DNA of 9,197 nt from Betaproteobacteria bacterium (GCA_025997095.1 BNUD01000096.1:1-9197), one strand, 5' to 3'. Positions 1 through 6,673 are shown, counted from the stretch's first letter. Translations and numbers: made by a program. Notes: generated by a model not told the origin, from the sequence alone.

Positions 1-69
1 CGGCGATACCTGCGGCATCCGCGACGGGGCTTTCTTCCGGGTGATCTGCTTTGCATCATCTGCGGACAT
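1..69 (-). CDS. Possible 5' end of a minus-strand gene, running off the left edge
   Basis: Read on the minus strand from an ATG at 69-67, the frame stays open to the window edge and gives 23 residues beginning MSADDAKQITRKKAPS. The composition (Lys/Arg-rich, polar) is plausible for the start of a soluble protein. An AT-rich stretch lies just upstream (about 85-120) and contains TATGAT on the minus strand (97-102), which could serve as a -10 box. No convincing Shine-Dalgarno precedes the ATG and the fragment is too short to assign to a family. The call rests only on an open frame next to an AT-rich gap. Two plus-strand frames are also open over the same bases, so this is tentative. Confidence 0.25.
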   Translation of the reverse strand, partial: MSADDAKQITRKKAPSRMPQVSP

Positions 70-496
70 GATGTTCAAGTCATCTTTGATGAATTAATCA
101 TAAATGACGAAACTGTAATGAATATCTATCGTGTTGGCAAGAAAAACAGGGTTATCGCAGGAATCTTTTTATCATCCCCCGCCATATGCGGCGCTGACTC
201 TCCCTTCTCCTCTTGTGAGCGCGCGAGGGTCTCCGAATTTCTGAAGGAGTTGCGCATTCGGGTCAAAGTGCCTGTAAAATGCTATCTCAATCTCGTGAGC
301 AGCATATGGTGATGACATTGGTGTTGCCTTGCAGGTCAATCCTGGCGAATGGCTCAAACTGGAGCGTTGTTGGTGAAAACGAAGAGAAGCATGAACGTCA
401 AGAAAGCAAACAGGCTGCATGAAACAGCTTTCGATACGAAATCCTGCAATTTGTCTGTGCATTCCTTCCAGAAAATCAGCCCGGAAAGGTTTTGAA
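70..496. other. Intergenic region, no convincing gene
   Basis: About 430 bases upstream of the lipoprotein gene with no supported coding region. Bases 85-120 are AT-rich, as expected for a divergent promoter region. TAAAAT at 275-280 resembles a -10 box, but its nearest -35 candidate (TTGCGC at 250-255) is poor and 19 bases away, so I do not call a promoter. A 48-codon open frame (ATG 349 or ATG 391, TGA at 493-495) ends one base before the lipoprotein ATG, but it has no strong ribosome binding site and no recognisable sequence. Confidence 0.5.
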
Positions 497-1582
497 ATGA
501 AACGATTTTATCTTTTGTTGGCATATCTCACGATGTTCCTGTTGTACGGCTGTGCTGGCGATGCCCGCCTTCACGATGACATGGCGATGGACGAAGACAG
601 AACCGCCTTTTCCTTGAAGCTGAACCTTGTCGCTGATGTCATGACGCGATCCATGACACCTGTGGTCATGAGCAGCAAGAACATGCGCTATCCGCCAACC
701 TGGTCGACGAGGGATAAACCCATCGCCATCATCGTTAATCCCGAAAATCAAACCGAAGAAGTCATTGATGCTTCTGGGATAATCGACGCAGTGCGTCATG
801 TTATTCAGGAGAACGGGAGCATGGATGTTCTTCAGGGCAGCCTTGATCTCAGTGATTTATCCATGCCCAGCAAGGTACGGGGCTCGTCACCTTCGGATCG
901 AATAGCCAGAGAAAACGATTTGCTGGCGTCCATATTACCCAAAATTCCATCTCTGCCACTAAAGGTCAGAAAACCAACCTTCGCTCCCGCCAGGGAATCT
1001 TTGTTTGTGCCTACCGTACAGGCTATTCCGTTGTCTCAGACAGACCTCGTGGAATCTGGAGGGTGGCCACCGATGACAAAGTCAACATGGTGGTCGCCTG
1101 CCAGAGAAGTCCCCTTGCTGCCGGACATGGAAATAGCGACCTCGCCCAGCAAGCACATCACATTACCCATCGCACCGGAATTGACTTTGGTGAGTCTGGC
1201 AGCGAGCGGCTCGCCAACTCAAAAAAATTCGACCGCAGCGCCAAAAAATACAGATGCAGTTCCCGTTTACCTGATTCGTTCTGCGCTATTGCCTGCCGAA
1301 CAAATCAACTCCGAAGAGGATGAACCCCGCTATCAGTTCCGCTTGTGGGTCGTCGAAACCAGTTCAAATACGATTAAATGGGCGGGTACGCAAGAAATCG
1401 GCAAATCAGAACAGCCAGGTTTCATTGACGAGATGGGACGTTATCGGGATGCTACCTCGGAAACCTTCCAGAACATCCAGGGGTCGGCAAAAACCCTGAC
1501 AGACGGTATTCAGGGTACAAAAGATACTGTTTCCACAGTCCGCGACATCAGTACCCTGGGGGAAACATTCAAGGAAAAATGA
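497..1582 (+). CDS. Outer-membrane-type lipoprotein with LpoB-like segments and a proline-rich insert
   Basis: 361 residues. Start chosen at ATG 497 because GGAAAGG (483-489) lies 7 bases upstream and the protein then opens with a classic lipoprotein signal: MKR, a hydrophobic core, and lipobox LYGC with the lipidated Cys at residue 19, followed by Ala (no Asp retention signal). An upstream in-frame ATG at 419 would bury this signal and is unlikely. Residues ~74-112 (KPIAIIVNPENQTEEVID, then a helix ending SMDVL) resemble the N-terminal strand-helix of LpoB-family PBP activators. Residues ~258-302 (YLIRSAL... and LWVVETSSNTIKWAGTQEIG) resemble the C-terminal strands of that fold. Between them lie about 140 residues rich in Pro, Ser and Thr, longer than the corresponding part of LpoB as I recall it. 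The last ~55 residues look polar and helical. The LpoB relationship is an inference from pattern memory; the lipoprotein call is firm. A probable terminator follows, so it is likely a separate transcription unit. Confidence 0.8.
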   Translation: MKRFYLLLAYLTMFLLYGCAGDARLHDDMAMDEDRTAFSLKLNLVADVMTRSMTPVVMSSKNMRYPPTWSTRDKPIAIIVNPENQTEEVIDASGIIDAVRHVIQENGSMDVLQGSLDLSDLSMPSKVRGSSPSDRIARENDLLASILPKIPSLPLKVRKPTFAPARESLFVPTVQAIPLSQTDLVESGGWPPMTKSTWWSPAREVPLLPDMEIATSPSKHITLPIAPELTLVSLAASGSPTQKNSTAAPKNTDAVPVYLIRSALLPAEQINSEEDEPRYQFRLWVVETSSNTIKWAGTQEIGKSEQPGFIDEMGRYRDATSETFQNIQGSAKTLTDGIQGTKDTVSTVRDISTLGETFKEK

Positions 1583-1609
1583 GTCGGCAAGGGTATGCGA
1601 ACGGATGGT

Positions 1610-1644
1610 TGGTGCGCGAAGCCGCCACACCATAGTGTTTTTTT
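1610..1644 (+). terminator. Probable rho-independent terminator after the lipoprotein gene
   Basis: TGGTG (1610-1614) pairs with CACCA (1628-1632), and inside it GCG (1616-1618) pairs with CGC (1623-1625) around an AAGC loop, giving an 8-bp interrupted stem. After TAGTG comes a run of seven T (1638-1644). It lies 28 bases past the lipoprotein stop. The small internal mismatch and the 5-base gap before the T-run make it less than ideal. Confidence 0.45.
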
Positions 1645-1703
1645 GCTGAATGCCGTTCTGTTGCTTGTGTTCATTCAAGATACAACACATCAAGGAGGAT
1701 CAA

Positions 1704-2066
1704 ATGGGAACAACAACTTATCGAACTGTTGATGAGCAAGGCAATGTCACTTACAGTGATTGGCCACCTTCAGGAGTGGTATACACATATGACCATGACA
1801 CTGTTATTAAGGCAATCAAAATTGTTCGGAAACATGTTCCCAAGACCCCTGGTTATCTGGAGTATCTGGACCATTTACGTCATTACGACGCGATAAAATT
1901 CAACAAAGCCCTGCGTGCATTACAAGGAGTGGATCGAGATGTGTACGTGAAAGTCCTTGCGATTTCACGTGAGCATTATTCCCTAAAAGGAGCGTTGGAG
2001 CCAGCGGTGACCGGTCGTGCTTTCACTGCTTCACATGTATCCAAAGGCACTATTGTCACTGGATAA
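1704..2066 (+). CDS. Small protein with DUF4124-like N-terminus; possibly the front half of a split gene
   Basis: 120 residues. ATG 1704 is preceded by an excellent Shine-Dalgarno (AAGGAGG, 1692-1698, 5 bases away); a longer in-frame start at 1650 lacks this. Residues 5-21 (TYRTVDEQGNVTYSDWP) match the DUF4124 pattern (Y-x-x-x-D-x-x-G-x-x-x-Y-S-D-x-P), a small domain usually found right after the signal peptide of exported proteobacterial proteins. Here there is no signal peptide: the motif begins four residues after Met. The rest is mixed helical and unrecognised. The TAA stop (2064-2066) is followed in the same frame by 16 sense codons leading straight into the next ORF, so this may be the N-terminal part of a ~334-codon gene. 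Function unknown. Confidence 0.7.
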   Translation: MGTTTYRTVDEQGNVTYSDWPPSGVVYTYDHDTVIKAIKIVRKHVPKTPGYLEYLDHLRHYDAIKFNKALRALQGVDRDVYVKVLAISREHYSLKGALEPAVTGRAFTASHVSKGTIVTG

Positions 2067-2114
2067 AAATATGCCCAGGTTATTAGAAAATGGCTGGAAG
2101 GGACAGTTGACCAT
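2064..2114 (+). other. In-frame TAA and stop-free bridge joining two ORFs
   Basis: The frame of the 1704 ORF hits TAA at 2064-2066, then continues with 16 sense codons (KYAQVIRKWLEGTVDH) directly into the ATG at 2115 of the next ORF in the same frame. The bridge reads like ordinary protein. This is the expected picture for a gene broken by a single nonsense mutation. Alternatives are a functional readthrough stop (context TAA-AAA) or a sequencing or assembly error. Confidence 0.6.
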
Positions 2115-2708
2115 ATGATGAAAAATGATCTTTCAAGGTTAAGCCCTTCTTCACAACAGAAAGCTCTAGAACAGCAATTAAAAGAGCTACGCCAACTTGA
2201 ACTTGAAACAGTAAAGGCAACAAGAAATACAATGGAGCGGGGAGCTTCTAATGAAGTAATTAAAAATAATGAATTGTTACGGGAAAATATAAATTCAACA
2301 ATTGGACGAACAGCGTCCAGCCTGGAAGCAGAAACAGGGTTGCAGAAAGGGAAAGCTGCAACCAGGGAGATGAATAAAACCGCTGCTACGACCAGAGCCA
2401 GTGCAATTACACGTTCTGGAAGTGTTATCCTTGATGTGGAGCTACAACTCCTGAATCCAGATGCTGCTGAATCAACTGGAATAATTCTCCTGAGGGGAAA
2501 ATTAGATAAATATGAACGAGAAGGAATTATTTCATCTGATTCATATTGTCTGCTTGTAAATGAATTAGGGTCGCAACCCTGGGTAGTGACTGGCGTGCTT
2601 AATCTCCTTGATGCAGACATGAAAAAAAGAGGTGAACGCACACAAATTAACGATGGCAATATCAGTGATTACATGCAAAATGTTAAAAAGACGAGAGGTG
2701 TAGAATGA
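2115..2708 (+). CDS. Unrecognised AT-rich, largely helical protein; possibly the back half of a split gene
   Basis: 197 residues. Start at ATG 2115 (ATG 2118 is an alternative). The only Shine-Dalgarno-like stretch, GGAAGGGA (2096-2103), is 11-14 bases away, which is rather far and fits the idea that this was once internal sequence. Residues ~8-60 are rich in Gln, Glu, Lys and Leu and should form a long helix, perhaps coiled coil. Residues ~60-105 are Thr/Ala/Ser-rich. The C-terminal half (from about VILDVELQLL onward) looks like a compact alpha/beta or helical domain. I recognise no family, no signal peptide and no membrane segment. The stop overlaps the next gene's start in ATGA (2705-2708), implying translational coupling to the Sel1 protein. 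The stretch is AT-rich: row 2221-2280 has 19 G/C of 60. Confidence 0.65.
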   Translation: MMKNDLSRLSPSSQQKALEQQLKELRQLELETVKATRNTMERGASNEVIKNNELLRENINSTIGRTASSLEAETGLQKGKAATREMNKTAATTRASAITRSGSVILDVELQLLNPDAAESTGIILLRGKLDKYEREGIISSDSYCLLVNELGSQPWVVTGVLNLLDADMKKRGERTQINDGNISDYMQNVKKTRGVE

Positions 2709-3997
2709 ATCTGCGTTTTGTATTACGATGCCTCATTGTGGTATCCATCATTATATCATCCGTGTTTTTGTATATGTATAGCGCAACAGAAATTCCTGCG
2801 CCCGCACAAAATCAGGATAAATTGCAACTTTCATCCGAACAGCGCACCATCAGAGATGCAGACAGAACGGTTATCGAAAAATACGAAAAAGAAGCTGAAC
2901 AAGGCGATGCAAAAGCGCAATTCAACCTTGGTTTGGTGTACTGTAATGGTATGGGTGGCGTTCCGCAAAACAATGACAGGGGCGTAAGCTGGCTCATGAA
3001 AGCAGCGGAGCAAGGGTTTTCATTGGCACAATCCGAGCTTGGCTTCAGGTACAGCGAAGGTCTGTGCGTCCCACAAAGCGATGAAAATGCCGCCATGTGG
3101 CACAGAAAGGCAGCAGAACAAGGGGTTGTAACGTCCCAATTCGAGCTTGGCAAGATGTATGGTAAAGGTCTGGGTGTTCCGCAAAGTGATGAAAATGCCC
3201 TGATGTGGTTCAAAAAAGCAGCAGCGCAGGAGGATTATGTAATACAGGTTCAGCTTGGCGATCTGTACAGCGCTGGCGAAGGTGTTCCTCAAAGCGATCG
3301 GGAATCTGCCATGTGGTACGAGAAATCGGCAGAGCAGGGTTATGATGTGGCGCAATTCATGATTGGAAATCGGTATCGTACTGGTCGTGGGGTTCCACAA
3401 AGTGATGAGAAAGCCCTGATGTGGTTCAAAAAAGCAGCAGAACAAGGAAATCTCATGGCGCAATTCAACCTTGGTACCATGTACAGCAAAGGCCTGGGTG
3501 TTCCCCAAAACAATACTGAAGCGGCCATATGGATCGAAAAAGCAGCGGAGCAGGGACTTGCGGAGGCACAATCTGGTCTTGGAACCCTGTATCTCACTGG
3601 TCGGGGCGTCCCGCAAAGCGATGAGAAAGCCGTGGCATGGTACATGAAGGCAGCAGAACAGGGTTATGCGGTCGCACAAAGCAACCTTGGAACCCTGTAT
3701 CTCAAAGGTCAAGGTGTTCCGCAAGACGATAAAAAAGCGGTGGCGTGGTTCAAAAAGGCGGCAGAACAAGGGGTAGCGCCAGCCCAATTTAACCTTGGCC
3801 TCATGTACGAAAGCGGTCTTGGTCTTCCACGAAATCTTGTAACAGCCTATGCCTGTTATTTTCTCGCGGCACAGGCAGGCTACGCAGATGCGACGACAGC
3901 TTACCAAGAGACGGAGAAATCGCTGACCCGGACGCAACTCAGGCAGGCGCAACGTCTGATTGCCGCCTGGAAACCGGGTGCATCCATCCCGGATTAA
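2705..3997 (+). CDS. Sel1-repeat (TPR-like) protein with N-terminal membrane or signal segment
   Basis: 430 residues. Start ATG 2705 overlaps the previous stop by 4 bases and has AGAGG (2694-2698) 6 bases upstream. Residues ~5-27 are strongly hydrophobic after a short basic start: an uncleaved anchor or a signal peptide (a cut after YSA is possible), with no lipobox. So the bulk should be periplasmic. Nine Sel1 repeats follow: repeat 1 at 64-100 (37 residues, one extra Gly) and repeats 2-9, each exactly 36 residues, at 101-388. The consensus is AEQG....AQ..LG.xYxxGxGVPQSDEKAxxWxxKA. A degenerate, charged 42-residue tail ends the protein. Sel1 repeats are helical protein-binding scaffolds. Sel1 proteins occur near T6SS effectors, and some act as immunity proteins for Tle5-type phospholipase effectors, but no such effector is visible here. 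The binding partner is unknown. Confidence 0.9.
   Translation: MNLRFVLRCLIVVSIIISSVFLYMYSATEIPAPAQNQDKLQLSSEQRTIRDADRTVIEKYEKEAEQGDAKAQFNLGLVYCNGMGGVPQNNDRGVSWLMKAAEQGFSLAQSELGFRYSEGLCVPQSDENAAMWHRKAAEQGVVTSQFELGKMYGKGLGVPQSDENALMWFKKAAAQEDYVIQVQLGDLYSAGEGVPQSDRESAMWYEKSAEQGYDVAQFMIGNRYRTGRGVPQSDEKALMWFKKAAEQGNLMAQFNLGTMYSKGLGVPQNNTEAAIWIEKAAEQGLAEAQSGLGTLYLTGRGVPQSDEKAVAWYMKAAEQGYAVAQSNLGTLYLKGQGVPQDDKKAVAWFKKAAEQGVAPAQFNLGLMYESGLGLPRNLVTAYACYFLAAQAGYADATTAYQETEKSLTRTQLRQAQRLIAAWKPGASIPD
2894..3868 (+). repeat. Nine tandem ~108-bp coding repeats (Sel1)
   Basis: The Sel1 units are visible at the DNA level with a 108-bp period. Some stretches are identical between copies: GCCCTGATGTGG plus the following ~14 bases occurs at 3197 and again at 3413, exactly 216 bases apart. 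GGAACCCTGTATCTCA occurs at 3581 and 3689, 108 bases apart. Repeat 1 is 111 bp because of one extra glycine codon. Confidence 0.85.
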
Positions 3998-4059
3998 CGC
4001 TGCGCCCGTAAGGAAGCGGGGCACTGGTTGTGCGATAACGGGGAACTTGGCTGGCTGGC

Positions 4060-4088
4060 TTGACAGCACAAATTTCCCATGTATCATA
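4060..4088 (+). promoter_or_regulatory. Sigma70-like promoter upstream of vgrG
   Basis: A perfect -35 box TTGACA (4060-4065) is followed after 16 bases by TATCAT (4082-4087), or after 17 bases by ATCATA (4083-4088) with TG one base upstream. Transcription would start near 4094 and leave a leader of about 85 bases before vgrG. It lies in the 181-base gap after the Sel1 gene, where an independent start for vgrG would be expected. Confidence 0.55.
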
Positions 4089-4105
4089 CGGGGTTGTTGT
4101 CACTG

Positions 4106-4119
4106 CCCGATGCTTCGGG
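4106..4119 (+). other. Small hairpin in the vgrG leader
   Basis: CCCGA (4106-4110) and TCGGG (4115-4119) can pair around a TGCT loop, and CTG (4103-4105) and CAG (4123-4125) flank it with partial extra pairing. No T-run follows, so it is not an intrinsic terminator. It would be in the mRNA leader if the promoter at 4060 is used. Its significance is unknown. Confidence 0.3.
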
Positions 4120-4178
4120 AAGCAGATCAGAAAATAGATCGGTCAGTTGTCTGGTGTTTTAATTGAAGGAATCCAATA

Positions 4179-6011
4179 ATGTCGCATACCGTTAGCGTAA
4201 ACTGTGCCGCAATGCCTAGCCCCCCGCTTGAGTTTTTCGAAATATCCGGGGTAGAAACACTTTCTGCGTTATACAGCTATACTATTTTGCTCAAAACGCC
4301 TGGCGACCCTGGTATTCCTCGGCAGGTCGCTGCCAATGCCAACTATAAACAGATGGTCGGGAAAGAGTTTACGGTAGCGATTGAATTGACTGATCTGAGT
4401 AAGCGCGAAATATCCGGGTTGGTCACCAGTGCGCGCATTATTGAGAGTAACGACCAACAAAGTATCTACGAGGTTATCATCGAACCCTGGTTGATTCTGG
4501 CAACGCGAACCAGTGATTATAAGCGTTTTCAGGAAAAAACGGTGGTACAGATTATAGATGAAGTTCTTGCGGACTATAATTTTCCGGTTGAGAAAAGACT
4601 CTCAGGCTCCTACCCTTCGCTTGACTATCAGGTTCAGTATGGAGAAACTGATTTCGATTTTATTCAACGGTTGATGGAGGAGTGGGGGATTTACTGGTTT
4701 TTCAAGCATGAAGGCGGTATGCATAAGCTTGTGCTGATTGATAATATGGCTGCACATACGTCACCCCCAAGTGCAGATTATCAGACAGTCATCTATAACA
4801 CGGATGGTAAAATTGACGAGGAACATCTGAGTGTTTTCCATGCCGAAGAAAACCATCGGTCTGGTCAATGGGTTGTCAATGACTTTGATTTTAAAAAGCC
4901 GTTAGCCGATCTCAAGGTTATCGATCCAAAACCAAGAAATACCGGCTTTCCCAGTCAAGAACTGTATGAATGGCCAGGAGATTACACCGATCCCGGAATT
5001 GGACAACAGTTGGCGCTTGTTCGCATGTATGCCGAAGGCGTTGCCGGAAGCATCGCCCATGCTTCGGGCAACGTGCGGGGATTGCCGTGCGGTTACACTT
5101 TCACCCTTGCCCAAAATCCTACCGATAAGACCAATCAGCAGTATTTGATTGTCAGTTCGTCAATGAGCTTACGTGATATTGGGAAAACTTCCGGTCAGAG
5201 TGATTATCATTGCAATGTGGGCGTTTCGCTGTTACCGACGAAAAAGATTTTCCGTCCTTTACGCACCGTTTCCAAACCCAGAACTCGTGGGCCACAAACG
5301 GCGATTGTGGTCGGCCCGCCCGGAGAAGAGATTTATACCGATAAATACGGTCGCGTCAAGGTGCAATTTCATTGGGATCGTTACGGAAAAAAAGATCAGG
5401 ATAGTTCCCGCTGGATCCGTGTGACTTATCCTTGGGCGGGAGATAATTTCGGAGGCATTCATATTCCCCGGATTGGTCAGGAAGTTGTTGTCGACTTTGA
5501 AAATGGCGACCCTGATAGACCGATTGTTGTCGGAAAAGTTTATAACGCGCTCAATATGCCCCCGTGGGGGTTGCCGGATAATGCTACGCAGAGCGGTCTT
5601 TTGACGCGTAGTAGTCGCGGTGGCGGGCCGGATAATGCCAACGCCCTGCGATTTGAAGACAAAAAAGGAGAAGAAGAGGTCTGGCTGCATGCCGAGAAAG
5701 ACATGCGTACTGAAGTGGAACACAATGAATCGCATACTGTGGATGTCGACCGCAATAAAACAGTGGGCGGTAATGAGGATGCTCATGTTGTTGGCAAGCG
5801 GACGCACAAGGTTGACCAGGATGAAGAAATTACAGTCAGCCAAAGCCAGAGCACAGATGTGGGGTTGGATCTGACGTTGGTTGCGGGAGAAAGCATAACG
5901 TTTCGGTGTGGTGCAAGTAGCATTGTGATGGATAAGAGTGGTAACATCACGATCAACGGGGTGCAGGTTACCGCGATTGGTTCGGACAGGATTGATTTGA
6001 ATCCAGACTAG
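4179..6011 (+). CDS. vgrG: T6SS spike protein VgrG
   Basis: 610 residues, a normal length for a VgrG without an added effector domain. Start ATG 4179 has GAAGGA (4165-4170) 8 bases upstream. Domains in order: a gp27-like base (about 1-370), including the conserved stretch QYGETDFDFIQRLMEEWGIY near residue 152; a gp5-type OB-fold (about 375-465) with DKYGRVKVQFHWDR, SRWIRVTYPWAG and GDPDRPIVVGKVYN; and a beta-helix needle (about 500-610) with short repeats such as HNESHTVDVDRNKTVGGNE and a terminal segment (SITFRCGASSIVMDKSGNIT) typical of VgrG tips. It forms a trimeric puncturing spike on the Hcp tube and receives a PAAR protein at its tip. The protein ends shortly after the needle, so it is a structural carrier. 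The adjacent Eag and PAAR-Rhs genes identify the probable cargo. Confidence 0.97.
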   Translation: MSHTVSVNCAAMPSPPLEFFEISGVETLSALYSYTILLKTPGDPGIPRQVAANANYKQMVGKEFTVAIELTDLSKREISGLVTSARIIESNDQQSIYEVIIEPWLILATRTSDYKRFQEKTVVQIIDEVLADYNFPVEKRLSGSYPSLDYQVQYGETDFDFIQRLMEEWGIYWFFKHEGGMHKLVLIDNMAAHTSPPSADYQTVIYNTDGKIDEEHLSVFHAEENHRSGQWVVNDFDFKKPLADLKVIDPKPRNTGFPSQELYEWPGDYTDPGIGQQLALVRMYAEGVAGSIAHASGNVRGLPCGYTFTLAQNPTDKTNQQYLIVSSSMSLRDIGKTSGQSDYHCNVGVSLLPTKKIFRPLRTVSKPRTRGPQTAIVVGPPGEEIYTDKYGRVKVQFHWDRYGKKDQDSSRWIRVTYPWAGDNFGGIHIPRIGQEVVVDFENGDPDRPIVVGKVYNALNMPPWGLPDNATQSGLLTRSSRGGGPDNANALRFEDKKGEEEVWLHAEKDMRTEVEHNESHTVDVDRNKTVGGNEDAHVVGKRTHKVDQDEEITVSQSQSTDVGLDLTLVAGESITFRCGASSIVMDKSGNITINGVQVTAIGSDRIDLNPD

Positions 6012-6040
6012 GGGTTTTGAGAAATTTCAGGAGGAGTTGC

Positions 6041-6520
6041 ATGTCCATGCAGGCGTATCTTTTCAATGAAGGAAGCATATCATTTGCGCTGGATTCCTTT
6101 AACGATTTAACCGTCAATACCTTTGTTTTTGAGTATGACGAAAAGTTGTCGATGAATATCATGATTACCCGAGACAAGCTGGTTTCGGGGGAGGATATTT
6201 CCGCATACGTGACGCGGCAGATTGGTGTTCTTGGGAAGAACATCAAGAATCACAAGATCTCGAGCCGCCTTCCCGCGACGCTGGGTTCCGGGAAGGGGGC
6301 GATTCAGGGGGAGGTGATTGAGGCGACGCAGAAGAATGGCGGCAAGACTTTTCACCAGCGCCAGGCGGGTTTTCCCTTGCCTGCCCCTTTCGTCGGGCGG
6401 GCGCTGGTGTTTTCCGTCACTCAGGACAAGCCGTTTTCCGAATCGTTCAACAAATCGTGGAATTTGCTGCTGGAGAGCTTCAAATTACGCACAAGAAGCG
6501 AAGTTTCTGGCGACGCATGA
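6041..6520 (+). CDS. Eag-type T6SS effector chaperone (DUF1795, DcrB-like)
   Basis: 159 residues. ATG 6041 is chosen because AGGAGG (6029-6034) lies 6 bases upstream; a TTG at 6017 would be an in-frame extension but includes the Shine-Dalgarno and is unlikely. The sequence fits DUF1795: an N-terminal strand region (YLFNEGSISF), then LSMNIMITRDKLVSGEDISA, a helix (YVTRQIGVLGKNIK), a central Gly/Lys turn region, and C-terminal FSVTQDKPFSESFNKSWNLL followed by a helix. Eag proteins of this family bind and shield the prePAAR and transmembrane segments of one cognate effector and load it on VgrG. Position (29 bases after vgrG, just before a prePAAR/PAAR-Rhs gene) supports this strongly. No signal peptide, so cytoplasmic as expected. 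It is probably co-transcribed with vgrG. Confidence 0.9.
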   Translation: MSMQAYLFNEGSISFALDSFNDLTVNTFVFEYDEKLSMNIMITRDKLVSGEDISAYVTRQIGVLGKNIKNHKISSRLPATLGSGKGAIQGEVIEATQKNGGKTFHQRQAGFPLPAPFVGRALVFSVTQDKPFSESFNKSWNLLLESFKLRTRSEVSGDA

Positions 6521-6556
6521 TGAAGTCGGTCAAGAAGCGCTGGACGGGGAATTTAT

Positions 6557-6585
6557 TTGTCACATCCTGCCCGCCCTGCTAGAAT
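6557..6585 (+). promoter_or_regulatory. Strong sigma70-like promoter for the rhs gene
   Basis: TTGTCA (6557-6562, 5 of 6 matches to TTGACA), a 17-base spacer, and TAGAAT (6580-6585, 5 of 6 matches to TATAAT) preceded by TGC (6577-6579), an extended -10. Start of transcription would be near 6592, about 80 bases before the rhs ATG. It lies in the 153-base gap between the chaperone stop and rhs, a gap with no supported gene. Confidence 0.6.
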
Positions 6586-6673
6586 CCCGCACGTCATGAT
6601 GGCGTATGGGGTTTCCTGTCGTTCCATGCAAGATTTTGTCCTTTAACCTTTTTTTTCAGGATCGTCAGCAAGC

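Noticed and set aside
118..312. 64-codon plus-strand ORF near the left end
   Set aside because: No Shine-Dalgarno, odd composition and no recognisable sequence; the frame is open upstream of the ATG to the window edge by chance or as a remnant.
349..495. 48-codon ORF ending one base before the lipoprotein start
   Set aside because: It could be a leader peptide, but it has no strong ribosome binding site, and the lipoprotein has its own Shine-Dalgarno.
1976..2659. 227-codon open frame on the minus strand
   Set aside because: Ser/Phe/Cys-rich translation typical of an antisense shadow. The plus-strand ORF at 2115 has better composition and a coupled downstream gene.
2894..3868. Regular repeats that could suggest a CRISPR or satellite array
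   Set aside because: The 108-bp units are in frame, without spacers, and encode 36-residue Sel1 repeats.
4001..4023. Hairpin TGC(g)CCCG / CGGGGCA just after the Sel1 stop
   Set aside because: The stem has a bulge and no T-run follows, so I do not call it an intrinsic terminator.
3020..4087. 355-codon open frame on the minus strand
   Set aside because: Antisense to the Sel1 repeats; its apparent internal repeats simply mirror the 108-bp coding period.
6318..6599. 93-codon plus-strand ORF overlapping the chaperone end
   Set aside because: Arg-rich out-of-frame reading of the chaperone gene with no ribosome binding site; it also runs through the probable rhs promoter.
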